The notes under the pieces are model-generated. The model ran no database searches. It was given only the letters and a program-made list of their open reading frames with translations, and had not been told where the DNA came from. The translations under genes and the position numbers were made by a program. Of a stretch of 39,811 nt of DNA, positions 24,871 through 32,196 are shown in pieces. The stretch is from Synergistaceae bacterium (GTDB lineage: Bacteria; Synergistota; Synergistia; Synergistales; Aminobacteriaceae): assembly GCA_017475805.1 (NCBI GenBank), contig JAFVEW010000136.1:1-39811 (forward strand), written 5' to 3'. Position 1 is the stretch's first letter; every line of letters begins with the position of its first letter.

Positions 24871-25338
24871 ATGCTTTTAGTAATTTTATGGCTCATTCAA
24901 GATTTTTTAACAGTCTTATCAGGCGGCGGGATGCAAATTCCAGGCTTGTTTATGCTCGGCATTGTCTATAGACTTTTATTTAATGATGACAGCGATATAA
25001 ATCTCTGGGCAATCTGGAGTGCTTTTGCCGGAGGAATTTTATGGGACTTACGTTGGATCGGAATACCCGGATTTTTTACGCTTGGGAACGTCATCGTAAT
25101 TTTAATTTTAATTCAAGTTTGGGGATCGATACCTCCGCAAGGCCGAACGGGAGGAATGTTTTTTTTAGTTTTTATTTTAATGGAAATTTCACAGCTTGTA
25201 CCCCCTATGCTTCCTGTTTTAATTTTAGGCGGCAACATCGGCTGGAGTTTCTTTTTGCTTCAGCAAGTTTATTCATTGCCTGCTATAGGAATATCAATGT
25301 ATTTATATTTAAGACGTCTTCGCAACTCCACTAATTAA
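24871..25338 (+). CDS. mreD: Rod shape-determining protein MreD
   Basis: A 155-residue hydrophobic protein placed directly after mreC, with about five membrane segments (LLVILWLIQDFLTVL, GLFMLGIVYRLLF, ILIQVWGSIP and others), as expected for MreD, the integral-membrane partner of MreC. The ATG at 24871 has no Shine-Dalgarno sequence upstream (CTTGCTTTAACA). A TTG at 24814 does have one (ATGGAGAGAAG) and is in the same frame, 19 codons earlier, but a TAA at 24850 interrupts it. That interruption lies inside a heptad repeat. Either translation reinitiates at 24871 or the true start has been moved by the repeat. Identity rests on context and hydropathy. Confidence 0.85.
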   Translation: MLLVILWLIQDFLTVLSGGGMQIPGLFMLGIVYRLLFNDDSDINLWAIWSAFAGGILWDLRWIGIPGFFTLGNVIVILILIQVWGSIPPQGRTGGMFFLVFILMEISQLVPPMLPVLILGGNIGWSFFLLQQVYSLPAIGISMYLYLRRLRNSTN

Positions 25339-25362
25339 AATAAAATTGAGGAGTGAATTTTT

Positions 25363-26301
25363 ATGACAGAAAGTTTTTTCGCGGCATTGCGTGTAGTAAT
25401 CCCTATGATGATTTTAATGTCGCTTGGATATTTATCACGAACTAATCAATTAATCACGCGGCCTGCAATGAAAGAATTTGATAAATTAATTTTCAAATTT
25501 TTTATGCCTACACTGCTTTTCAAAAATATTTACGAGATGGATTTTTCACAAGGTTTTTTAATCAAAGAAATGATTTTCACAGGACTTTGCTTGCTTGTGA
25601 TTTTTATTTTCAGCATTTATGTTCCGCGATTGTTGACTTCAGACGGCAATAAATCTTCAGTCATAGGCCAAGCTGTAGGACGCGGAAATTATATTTTATA
25701 CGGCGTTGCGGTCAGTGAAGCTCTTTACGGCGAAGGCAACGCAGGCACGGTCGTAATGTTAGGCGTGCTTGTTATTCCGGCGATAAATATTTTCGCGGCT
25801 ATAATCCTTGAATTAAATCGCAGCGGCCAAGCAAAATTCGGAAAATTATTCGTAGCTATTCTTAAAAATCCTATGATAATCGGAGCAATTTTAGCTTTTG
25901 CGTTTAAGATTTTTGCGATTTCGATTCCTGCGCCTATATGGTCAGCTATTCGCAGCGTGGCTAACTCTACAACAACAGTGAGTTTTATATCGCTCGGTGT
26001 TGGTCTTGAAATGCCTGAAGGCGGCGACAAAAAATTATTAGCTTGGGGGGCATTTTTAAGAATGGTCGTTATCCCTGTTATTTTCATGCCGATTTCAATT
26101 TTAATGGGCTTCCGGGAGCATAGCCTTTGCGCTTTAATGATAGTTTTTGCTGCTCCTTCAGCTGTAGCTTCGTATCCGATGGCTGTAGCAATGGGAGCAG
26201 ACGGGAAATTAGCGGGACAGCTTGTCTGTATAACAACGCTGCTTTCAGTTTTTACGATTTTCTTATGGACTCTTTTATTAAAGTCTTTTGGATTAATGTA
26301 A
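25363..26301 (+). CDS. AEC family transporter (auxin efflux carrier-like permease)
   Basis: A 312-residue permease of the auxin efflux carrier/bile-acid-like AEC family. Ten or so hydrophobic segments are split by a central charged loop (LNRSGQAKFGKLFVAILKNP). Typical family pieces: KEFDKLIFKFFMPTLLFKNI near the start and AAPSAVASYPMAVAMGADG near the end, with the SYxxA-type motif. Bacterial members such as MdcF and MleP carry malate, malonate or other carboxylates; substrate not deducible, but a malic enzyme gene lies ~5 kb away. ATG 25363 behind TGAGGAG. Not clearly part of the mre operon, 25 nt after mreD. Confidence 0.87.
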   Translation: MTESFFAALRVVIPMMILMSLGYLSRTNQLITRPAMKEFDKLIFKFFMPTLLFKNIYEMDFSQGFLIKEMIFTGLCLLVIFIFSIYVPRLLTSDGNKSSVIGQAVGRGNYILYGVAVSEALYGEGNAGTVVMLGVLVIPAINIFAAIILELNRSGQAKFGKLFVAILKNPMIIGAILAFAFKIFAISIPAPIWSAIRSVANSTTTVSFISLGVGLEMPEGGDKKLLAWGAFLRMVVIPVIFMPISILMGFREHSLCALMIVFAAPSAVASYPMAVAMGADGKLAGQLVCITTLLSVFTIFLWTLLLKSFGLM

Positions 26302-26367
26302 TAATTAAAATATTTCAAAAATTTTCCACAACGCTAACATATAATTTCCGCTCGAAGGAGATAAATA

Positions 26368-27225
26368 ATGCCAAGCGAAATTGATTTACATATCCATACG
26401 AACGCTTCAGACGGAACTTACAGCCCGGAAGATTTAATAGATAAAATTCATGAAGCCGGGATAAAAATTTTTGCCGTTACTGACCACGATACGATTGACG
26501 GAGCAATTAGTCTCAAAAAAATTCTCGATGACAGCTCGTTGAATTTTATAAAAGGAATTGAATTTTCGTGTCGCATAGAAAAGACTAAGGCTAAGTGTCA
26601 TATTTTAGGATTGAATTACGATGAAAATCATCCGTCTTTTCAAAACGCTCTGAATGCAGGAGCAAAACTTAGGCACGAAAAATTTTTTAAGCGAATTAAT
26701 TTCTTGCGCGAAAATTTTAATATAACGTTCACGGATTTAGAAATCGAAAATTTATTGAAAATTCCAAGCGTAGGCAAGCCTCATTTAGGAAATTTAATCG
26801 TAGCTAAAGGTTTTGCAAAAACGCGAGCCGAAGCTATCGAAAAATTTATTGATAAAGCTAAAACCGGCAATGACAAAATCGAAGCAGAACTCGCTATAAA
26901 ATCAATCAACGAAGCTGGCGGAGTTTCAGTATGGGCTCACCCTTTAGGCGGCGAAAGAGAGAAAGAATTATCCGAAGAAATTTTCAAAGCTACTCTGAAA
27001 GATTTAATTTCCTTTGGCTTAAAAGGTCTCGAATGTTATTATTCAAAATACGAAATTTCAAAATGCGAATGGCTTGCCGAACAAGCAAAATTAAATAATT
27101 TATTAATTTCAGCAGGAAGCGACTGTCATGGCGCGAATAAAAATATTCCGCTCGGAAAGCTAAACGCAGAAGATATAAAAATTAATCCTGAAAAAATTAC
27201 GATATTAAAGGAGTTTGAATTGTAA
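26368..27225 (+). CDS. PHP-domain phosphoesterase
   Basis: A 285-residue PHP protein of the YciV/TrpH (3',5'-nucleoside bisphosphate phosphatase) type. Metal ligands appear in IDLHIHTNASDGTYSPEDLI (HxH), VTDHDTIDG (D-H-D), a Glu and His in the GIEFSCRIE and VWAHPLGGE segments, and SAGSDCHG near the C-terminus. The spacing matches the family, which removes 3' phosphates from pAp-like nucleotides or degrades short RNA ends. Start ATG 26368 behind GAAGGAG. Its last codons run into the ribosome binding region of the next gene (AAAGGAG at its 3' end), so the two are likely co-expressed. Confidence 0.88.
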   Translation: MPSEIDLHIHTNASDGTYSPEDLIDKIHEAGIKIFAVTDHDTIDGAISLKKILDDSSLNFIKGIEFSCRIEKTKAKCHILGLNYDENHPSFQNALNAGAKLRHEKFFKRINFLRENFNITFTDLEIENLLKIPSVGKPHLGNLIVAKGFAKTRAEAIEKFIDKAKTGNDKIEAELAIKSINEAGGVSVWAHPLGGEREKELSEEIFKATLKDLISFGLKGLECYYSKYEISKCEWLAEQAKLNNLLISAGSDCHGANKNIPLGKLNAEDIKINPEKITILKEFEL

Positions 27226-27226
27226 A

Positions 27227-28498
27227 ATGATAGCAGGACTTAAGAAATTATTATTGCTCGCTATAATCGTCGGGCTTGGCTATGGAGCTTATTATTATTT
27301 CTTTCATGAAGAGCCGGTAGTCTATGGTCTAACGACGTCGCCTATAACAAGAGGCGAAATTGTTTCAACGGTAACAGCAACGGGCGAATTAAACGCCATC
27401 AGCGTTGTTGAAGTAGATACACAAGTCTCCGGAACTGTTCAAGAGATTTACGTTGATTTTAATTCGCAGGTTAAAGCAGGACAGTTAATTGCGCTGATTG
27501 ACCCTTCAGTTTTGAAATTGACTTTAAGCGAAAGCGAAGCAAGCCTCGCAGTTTATCAAGCAGGAGTTAGAAGTGCTCAGGCTTCATTGACGGACGCTGA
27601 AAGAAAATATGCCCGCAACAAAGAATTATTTTCAAGAAAATTAATCGCAAAAAGTGAAGTCGATACGAGTGAAGCCGACGTCTTAATGAAAAGAGCCTCG
27701 CTTTCTGAAGCTCAATCACGGGTCGTTCAGGGCAAAGCAGCCGTAGAAAGAGCGCGAACAAATCTAAATTACACGAAAATAACTTCACCGGTTAACGGCG
27801 TCGTCATAGACAGGCAAGTTGACGCAGGTCAGACCGTCGCAGCGAGTTATCAAACTCCTACGCTTTTCAAAATTGCTGAAGATTTAACGAGAATGCAGAT
27901 CGAAACGAAAGTTGATGAAGCTGATATAGGCACAGTCGCTGAAGGTCAAAATGTTACGTTCAGAGTCGATGCTTTTCCTGATGAAACTTTCAAAGGAAAA
28001 GTTGTCCAAGTTCGTATAGCTCCAAGCACAAGCGACAGTGTTGTAACTTATACGGTAATAATTCACGTCGATAACCCTGACTTCAAGCTCAAGCCCGGCA
28101 TGACAGCTAACGTCTCAATCGAGACAGCACGAGCTGATGACGTTTTAAGAATACCCGTTGCGGCATTGAGATTTACACCAGCCGAAGGTTTATTGAATAC
28201 GATTTCGTTTGACCGCGAAATTTTAACGCAGAAAAAAACTCTTTCATCGGGAACAGTTTGGCCTGAACATGACGGTTTTATGATGAGACCTGTTCAAATT
28301 GAAACAGGAGTTTCAGATAATAAATGGATAGAATTAAAATCAGAAAAATCCGGGCGAGCTAAGCCAGTTTTACGGGAAGGAACGGAACTTGTAATTAATG
28401 CTCAAGCAGGAGTTAAAAGCGGCAAGACTACAACAGGCGGATTATTCGGAGGCGCACCGCGAGGAGTTCCAGGAGCAAGAGGCGGCGGAAGACCGTAA
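27227..28498 (+). CDS. HlyD/MacA-type periplasmic adaptor
   Basis: A 423-residue efflux adaptor (RND/MFP family): N-terminal membrane anchor (LLLLAIIVGLGYGAYYYFF, about residues 8-26), biotinyl-lipoyl half-motifs (VVEVDTQVSGTVQEIYVDF and LNYTKITSPVNGVVIDRQVD) on either side of a long alpha-hairpin rich in Ala/Glu/Arg, then beta-barrel and membrane-proximal domains (PDETFKGKVVQVRIAPS, LKPGMTANVSIETARA). It resembles MacA, but no MacB-like ABC transporter or TolC gene follows; transcription meets a terminator at 28554. The C-terminal ~18 residues are Gly/Pro/Arg-rich (FGGAPRGVPGARGGGRP), an uncommon tail. ATG 27227 fits AAGGAG 13 nt upstream better than TTG 27215. Confidence 0.88.
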   Translation: MIAGLKKLLLLAIIVGLGYGAYYYFFHEEPVVYGLTTSPITRGEIVSTVTATGELNAISVVEVDTQVSGTVQEIYVDFNSQVKAGQLIALIDPSVLKLTLSESEASLAVYQAGVRSAQASLTDAERKYARNKELFSRKLIAKSEVDTSEADVLMKRASLSEAQSRVVQGKAAVERARTNLNYTKITSPVNGVVIDRQVDAGQTVAASYQTPTLFKIAEDLTRMQIETKVDEADIGTVAEGQNVTFRVDAFPDETFKGKVVQVRIAPSTSDSVVTYTVIIHVDNPDFKLKPGMTANVSIETARADDVLRIPVAALRFTPAEGLLNTISFDREILTQKKTLSSGTVWPEHDGFMMRPVQIETGVSDNKWIELKSEKSGRAKPVLREGTELVINAQAGVKSGKTTTGGLFGGAPRGVPGARGGGRP

Positions 28499-28553
28499 AC
28501 GCAACGATTCAAAAATTCTGATTCCTCATGAACTTTTTATGCCGAAAATAAAT

Positions 28554-28590
28554 TTCCTCTCTTGAAACACTCAGGAGAGGAAAAATTTTT
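28554..28590 (+). terminator. Intrinsic terminator after the adaptor gene
   Basis: TTCCTCTC (28554-28561) pairs with GAGAGGAA (28575-28582), 13-nt loop, followed by AAATTTTT. Confidence 0.75.
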
Positions 28591-28640
28591 ATATATTAAA
28601 AAAATAAATTTGCAACAAAAATCAAGACAAGAGTTTTTCA

Positions 28641-28649
28641 TGCTATAAT
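28641..28649 (+). promoter_or_regulatory. Extended -10 promoter of candidate RNA
   Basis: TGCTATAAT matches TGnTATAAT; no clear -35. A transcript would start near 28656, 15 nt before the structured segment. Confidence 0.5.
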
Positions 28650-28655
28650 ATCTTT

Positions 28656-28766
28656 GACAATACATATTACGGCATTCGACTTTAGGAGCGATTGCTCTTT
28701 GTCGTATCTTGTCTATAAATTATTATAGCATAAAGATAGGACTGATTAATAGACGTATGCCTTTTT
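28656..28766 (+). ncRNA. Candidate structured RNA with terminator-like closing stem
   Basis: Sequence alone supports a three-way junction. Closing stem GGCAT (28671-28675) with ATGCC (28757-28761), followed at once by TTTTT. Arm 2: CGAC (28677-28680) with GTCG (28701-28704), capped by GAGC-GATT-GCTC (28686-28697). Arm 3: TATCTT (28705-28710) with AAGATA (28733-28738), inner CTATAA (28713-28718) with TTATAG (28723-28728). I do not recognise a known riboswitch or sRNA core. Either a free ~105-nt RNA or a leader controlling the next gene. Confidence 0.5.
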
Positions 28767-28844
28767 CCGCGCCGGGCAGACGCTTTGTTAAGAAGGTTGT
28801 TGTTTGGCGCATATTTTTAATTTTTGAAAGGGTGATTTTTTAAG
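28767..28844 (+). other. Leader of the SH3-domain gene, with second hairpin
   Basis: GCGCC (28770-28774) can pair with GGCGC (28806-28810) around a long loop. AAAGGGTG before the ATG at 28845 is the ribosome binding site. Confidence 0.4.
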
Positions 28845-29726
28845 ATGAGAAAAATTTTTCTAAGCGTTGTCGTTCTTGTTCTTCTCGCGCTGACATCGTC
28901 TGCGGCATTGGCAAGTGATTTTAGAGATTTATGTCGTAGCGGCACTCCCAAGCAGATTCAGGCTGCATTGGACAGGGGAGAGATAGTTACTGAGGGTGCG
29001 TTTCTTTTTACAATGTACTACAACAAATACCCGCAATCCTGGAATATACTTCTCAGAGAAGGGAAAGAGTATGATTTGGATTTTGCAAATATGATAACTG
29101 ACAAAGATTATGCAAATACACCATTAACAGAGTTCATAGGTTCGCCATTCGATGGCTGGAATCTTAAATATAAAAATGGAAGAGTTTTAGGATATGTGAA
29201 AGTCCTTTTAGACGCAGGATCTGATCCCAATCACACCTTCTTCGAACGAGCTTACAGTCGGAAAAAGACAACCCCGTTAAGTTCAGCCATAGGGAAAATA
29301 GACCAAGCGTCCTCGATAGTTATTACAATGGTACGGATGTTGCTTGACGCAGGAGCACGACCGACTGATGATGACATCGCAGCAGCTCGAAAAATCAAGA
29401 ATAAGCAGGATAGAGATACGGTTTTGAAAATGTTTAACGTCAGCCCAACTGAAAATCAGTCAGACGAAGTTTCAAATTTCAAGGCTAACGGCTCTATTAC
29501 GGGCAACAAAGTAAACGTGCGTACTTCGCCGAGTTTGTCATCGAACGTCATCAAGCAGTTGAACGCAGGCCACCCGATTTACATCAGCCAGCAGGACGGT
29601 GATTGGTATCTTGTTCAAACTGCAAGCGGCACAAAAGGCTGGGTGTTCGGCGATTATGTCAGGCGTGAGGGCGAAAGTTCGCAGTCTAAGAAAGAAGATT
29701 ACGGAAAAATTCCAGTCGTGTTCTGA
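28845..29726 (+). CDS. Secreted ankyrin-like and SH3-domain protein
   Basis: A 293-residue exported protein. Signal peptide MRKIFLSVVVLVLLALTSSA, probable cleavage after AALA. Residues ~25-205 contain ankyrin-type fragments (DLCRSGTPKQIQAALDRGE, VLLDAGSDPNHTF, MVRMLLDAGARPTDDDI), each with the LLDAGA-x-P signature. Residues ~222-278 form a bacterial SH3 (SH3b/SH3_3) domain: VNVRTSPSLSSNVIKQLNAG, QDGDWYLVQTASGTKGWVFG, DYVRR. Together this suggests a periplasmic binding protein acting at the wall. It stands alone between a structured leader and a strong terminator (29747-29794), so it has its own regulation. The partner is unknown. Confidence 0.75.
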   Translation: MRKIFLSVVVLVLLALTSSAALASDFRDLCRSGTPKQIQAALDRGEIVTEGAFLFTMYYNKYPQSWNILLREGKEYDLDFANMITDKDYANTPLTEFIGSPFDGWNLKYKNGRVLGYVKVLLDAGSDPNHTFFERAYSRKKTTPLSSAIGKIDQASSIVITMVRMLLDAGARPTDDDIAAARKIKNKQDRDTVLKMFNVSPTENQSDEVSNFKANGSITGNKVNVRTSPSLSSNVIKQLNAGHPIYISQQDGDWYLVQTASGTKGWVFGDYVRREGESSQSKKEDYGKIPVVF

Positions 29727-29746
29727 GATTAAAAATTAAAATCACA

Positions 29747-29794
29747 AAAGCAGTTCCTGAAAGCTGAAATTCGGGGAACTGCTTTAATTTTTTT
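29747..29794 (+). terminator. Strong terminator after the SH3-domain gene
   Basis: AAAGCAGTTCC (29747-29757) pairs perfectly with GGAACTGCTTT (29775-29785); then AATTTTTTT. The 17-nt loop includes a small CTGAAA repeat. Confidence 0.85.
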
Positions 29795-29814
29795 AGTAGC
29801 ACTACGAAAAAATC

Positions 29815-30318
29815 TCAGTTTTTTTCTTCCTTTAACATGCAATAACCCGTAACGGTCAAAATATATTCGTCAACATGTCGTGAACCGTCATTAGGATTTT
29901 GCCAAGAAATTTTAGCAGGCGTGCATGAACCGTCAGAGAAAAAATTTATAACTTCAGGCTCAAACTGCCAGCCGCTTGTGTCGGGCATGTTTTGCATTTT
30001 TATATTTTGCCATTCCAAAACTACAGGGCGGTTTTTATTTGTTCCAAGAAAAGCACTTAAGCTGTTAGCCTCAACTTCACGCTTAGTTAAAGCCTCAGCA
30101 AAAATATAGCCTCTCCGAGAAGCTCCTTCGGTCTTAATCGAAAGTCTAACAGGAGTTCCAGAGAGAGCTTTATCGCTTGCTTCTTCTATTGCTCTTTGAA
30201 GGACTGCGGCAGGAGGCTCGAAATAATGTGAAAGTTTCGGAATAGATACTCCTGCCATAAGTCCCATAATCGTAAGCACTAAAAGAATTTCAATTAAAGT
30301 AAAGCCTTTACGCTTCAT
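29815..30318 (-). CDS. Type II secretion-like minor pseudopilin (GspH)
   Basis: A 167-residue pseudopilin with a prepilin leader: MKRKG/FTLIEILLVLTIMGLMAG, cleaved between Gly5 and Phe6, Glu at +5. The hydrophobic helix is followed by a GspH-like periplasmic part (ALSGTPVRLSIKTEG, VVLEWQNIKMQ, VINFFSDGSCTPAKI, where FSxDGSS-like wording is typical of GspH). It lies 12 nt after the gspG-like gene, so the pair is an operon. No secretin, ATPase or other T2SS gene is in the window. A type IV pilus minor pilin is the alternative reading. Confidence 0.8.
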   Translation of the reverse strand: MKRKGFTLIEILLVLTIMGLMAGVSIPKLSHYFEPPAAVLQRAIEEASDKALSGTPVRLSIKTEGASRRGYIFAEALTKREVEANSLSAFLGTNKNRPVVLEWQNIKMQNMPDTSGWQFEPEVINFFSDGSCTPAKISWQNPNDGSRHVDEYILTVTGYCMLKEEKN

Positions 30319-30330
30319 TAAAATTTATTC

Positions 30331-30768
30331 TTAATCGTTATTCGTAATATCGGCGTTGACACCTTCGCCGCCTTCTTCGCCGTCAGGGCCGTAGCTGATA
30401 ATGACGGGCTGTCCATTCTGATTACGATAGACATAAGGATTTCCCCAAGGGTCTTCAGGAACTTTTTTCATGTAGCCGCCTGCCTGATAGCGTCGCGGAA
30501 CAGGTGAAGTCGTAGGAGCAGTAACAAGAGCGTCTAAGCCTTGCTGAGTGCTTGGATAAAAGCCGTTATGTAAATGATACATTTGAAGGGTCTGCTCAAT
30601 CTGGCCGATCTGAGTTCTTGCGGCTGTACGCTGAGCTTCTGAAACGTTGCTGCCGATGTTAGGAACGACGAGAGCCGCCAATAATCCTAAAATGACAACG
30701 ACGACCATTATTTCAATTAAAGTAAAGCCTGAACGTCTGCGTGCGAAAATTTTTTTATTTTTATTCAT
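30331..30768 (-). CDS. gspG: Type II secretion major pseudopilin (GspG)
   Basis: A 145-residue GspG: leader ending RRRSG, cut before FTLIEIMVVVVILGLLAALV, Glu at +5. The soluble part has hallmark GspG motifs: YHLHNGFYPSTQQGLDALV, a GGYMKKVPEDPWGNPYVY stretch (PxDPWGxPY is diagnostic), and YGPDGEEGGEGVNADI near the C-terminus, which carries the calcium-site aspartate. It is the main subunit of the T2SS pseudopilus in the periplasm. Start ATG 30768 behind AGGAGG. Leads the two-gene gspG-gspH unit. Confidence 0.92.
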   Translation of the reverse strand: MNKNKKIFARRRSGFTLIEIMVVVVILGLLAALVVPNIGSNVSEAQRTAARTQIGQIEQTLQMYHLHNGFYPSTQQGLDALVTAPTTSPVPRRYQAGGYMKKVPEDPWGNPYVYRNQNGQPVIISYGPDGEEGGEGVNADITNND

Positions 30769-30832
30769 GAATATTCAAATCCTCCTGAAAAAATTATCGT
30801 TATTATATTACAGTTAATTTAGCTAAGAATTT

Positions 30833-32008
30833 TTATATTCTTGCGACGCCGGATTTTCTTGCTGCTTCAGCGACGGCTTTTGCGACAGCTTGGCCTACTC
30901 TCGGATCGAAAGCTGCAGGAATAATATAATCAGGGCTTAATTTCTCAGGTTCAACAAGGCTTGCAAGGGCGTTAGAGGCAGCGACTTTCATTTCCTCGTT
31001 AATGTCGCTTGCTCGAACGTCAAAGACTCCTCTAAAAATTCCCGGAAACGCAAGAACATTATTAATCTGATTTGGATAATCGCTGCGACCTGTAGAAATT
31101 ATTTTTGCTCCGGCGGCCTTAGCATCGTCAGGGAAGATTTCAGGCGTAGGGTTAGCGCAGGCGAAAATAATCGGGTCTTTAGCCATCGAACGGACCATAT
31201 CTTGAGTTACTGAGCCGGGAGCAGAAACTCCGATAAAAACGTCCGCGCCTTTCATTGAATCAGCTAGCGAACCTTTGAGATTTTCAGGATTAGTAATTTC
31301 GGCCATTTCGTTTTTAATCCAGTTCATGCCTTTCTCACGGCCTTTATAAATTATTCCTGTTCTATCGCAGAGAGTAATATTTTTGACACCTGCTGAGATT
31401 AATAATTTAGTGATTGCGATCGCAGCAGCTCCTGCACCGTTGACGGCGATTTTAATTTCGCTGAGTTTTTTATCAACGACTTTCAAAGCGTTCATTAGAC
31501 CAGCAAGCGTTATAACGGCTGTCCCGTGTTGATCATCATGGAAAATCGGAATGTCGCAACGTTCTTTTAATTTTCTTTCAATTTCAAAGCAGCGAGGCGC
31601 GGCAATATCTTCAAGATTAATTCCTCCGAATGAGCCGGAGATGTTATAGACAGTATCGACAAATTCATCGACGTCTTTTGTTTTGACACAGAGCGGGAAT
31701 GCGTCAACGCCTCCGAAGGCTTTGAATAAAACGCATTTGCCTTCCATGACTGGCATACCGGCTTCAGGTCCGATGTCGCCAAGCCCAAGAACTGCGCTTC
31801 CGTCAGTAACGACTAGGCAAAGATTATGACGTCGTGTTAAATCATAGCTTTTATTAATGTCCTTTTGAATTTCGAGACAAGGCTGAGCAACACCGGGAGT
31901 ATAAGCGAGCGATAAATCTTCTTTTGTTGCTACAGGAACTGTTGAAATGACTTCGATTTTTCCTTTCCATTGTTCATGAAGTCTTAAAGATTCTTTTGCG
32001 TAATCCAT
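30833..32008 (-). CDS. NAD(P)-dependent malic enzyme
   Basis: A 391-residue malic enzyme of the short bacterial type, decarboxylating malate to pyruvate. Signatures: YTPGVAQPCLEI (contains the catalytic Tyr), VVTDGSAVLGLGDIGPEAGMPVMEGKCVLFK, the metal region IPIFHDDQHGTAVITLAG, the NAD(P) site INGAGAAAIAITKLL read here as VNGAGAAAI, and FACANPTPEI. Coenzyme preference cannot be told with confidence. Standard length for MaeB-like enzymes lacking the PTA domain. It fits fermentation that links C4 acids and pyruvate. Upstream lies a hairpin region (32117-32170) and no close promoter motif is clear. Ends near a probable downstream end facing gspG. Confidence 0.93.
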   Translation of the reverse strand: MDYAKESLRLHEQWKGKIEVISTVPVATKEDLSLAYTPGVAQPCLEIQKDINKSYDLTRRHNLCLVVTDGSAVLGLGDIGPEAGMPVMEGKCVLFKAFGGVDAFPLCVKTKDVDEFVDTVYNISGSFGGINLEDIAAPRCFEIERKLKERCDIPIFHDDQHGTAVITLAGLMNALKVVDKKLSEIKIAVNGAGAAAIAITKLLISAGVKNITLCDRTGIIYKGREKGMNWIKNEMAEITNPENLKGSLADSMKGADVFIGVSAPGSVTQDMVRSMAKDPIIFACANPTPEIFPDDAKAAGAKIISTGRSDYPNQINNVLAFPGIFRGVFDVRASDINEEMKVAASNALASLVEPEKLSPDYIIPAAFDPRVGQAVAKAVAEAARKSGVARI

Positions 32009-32116
32009 GAGTATAAATATCCCCTAAATGTAAAGTAAAAAACATGCAATTTTTTCAATTATACACGAACAACTAATCCCGTATGTCAAAACGAGAAACA
32101 GTGGTTTTATTAATAA

Positions 32117-32170
32117 AGCTCGTACAGGCTCTTAGTGAACTTGATACGAGCTGTTGCGGATCTAATCCGC
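32117..32170 (-). terminator. Paired hairpins after the DUF2157 gene
   Basis: Two inverted repeats in the 188-nt gap: AGCTCGTA (32117-32124) with TACGAGCT (32145-32152), and GCGGAT (32156-32161) with ATCCGC (32165-32170). On minus the larger hairpin is followed by TTTATT. Probably a terminator for the metG-DUF2157 unit, but a leader of the malic enzyme gene is possible. Confidence 0.4.
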
Positions 32171-32196
32171 GCTATGTTCCAACGTATTATTGATTT

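Noticed and set aside
25725..26318. 197-codon minus-strand frame opposite the AEC transporter
   Set aside because: It mirrors the transporter's coding pattern and has no ribosome binding site or family motif.
28654..28681. TTGACA at 28654 as a -35 box
   Set aside because: No -10-like hexamer at 16-18 nt distance; the extended -10 at 28641 is a better promoter.
28739..28755. Hammerhead ribozyme core in the candidate RNA (CTGAT)
   Set aside because: The conserved CUGAnGA is not complete (CUGAUUA) and the matching GAAA strand is missing.
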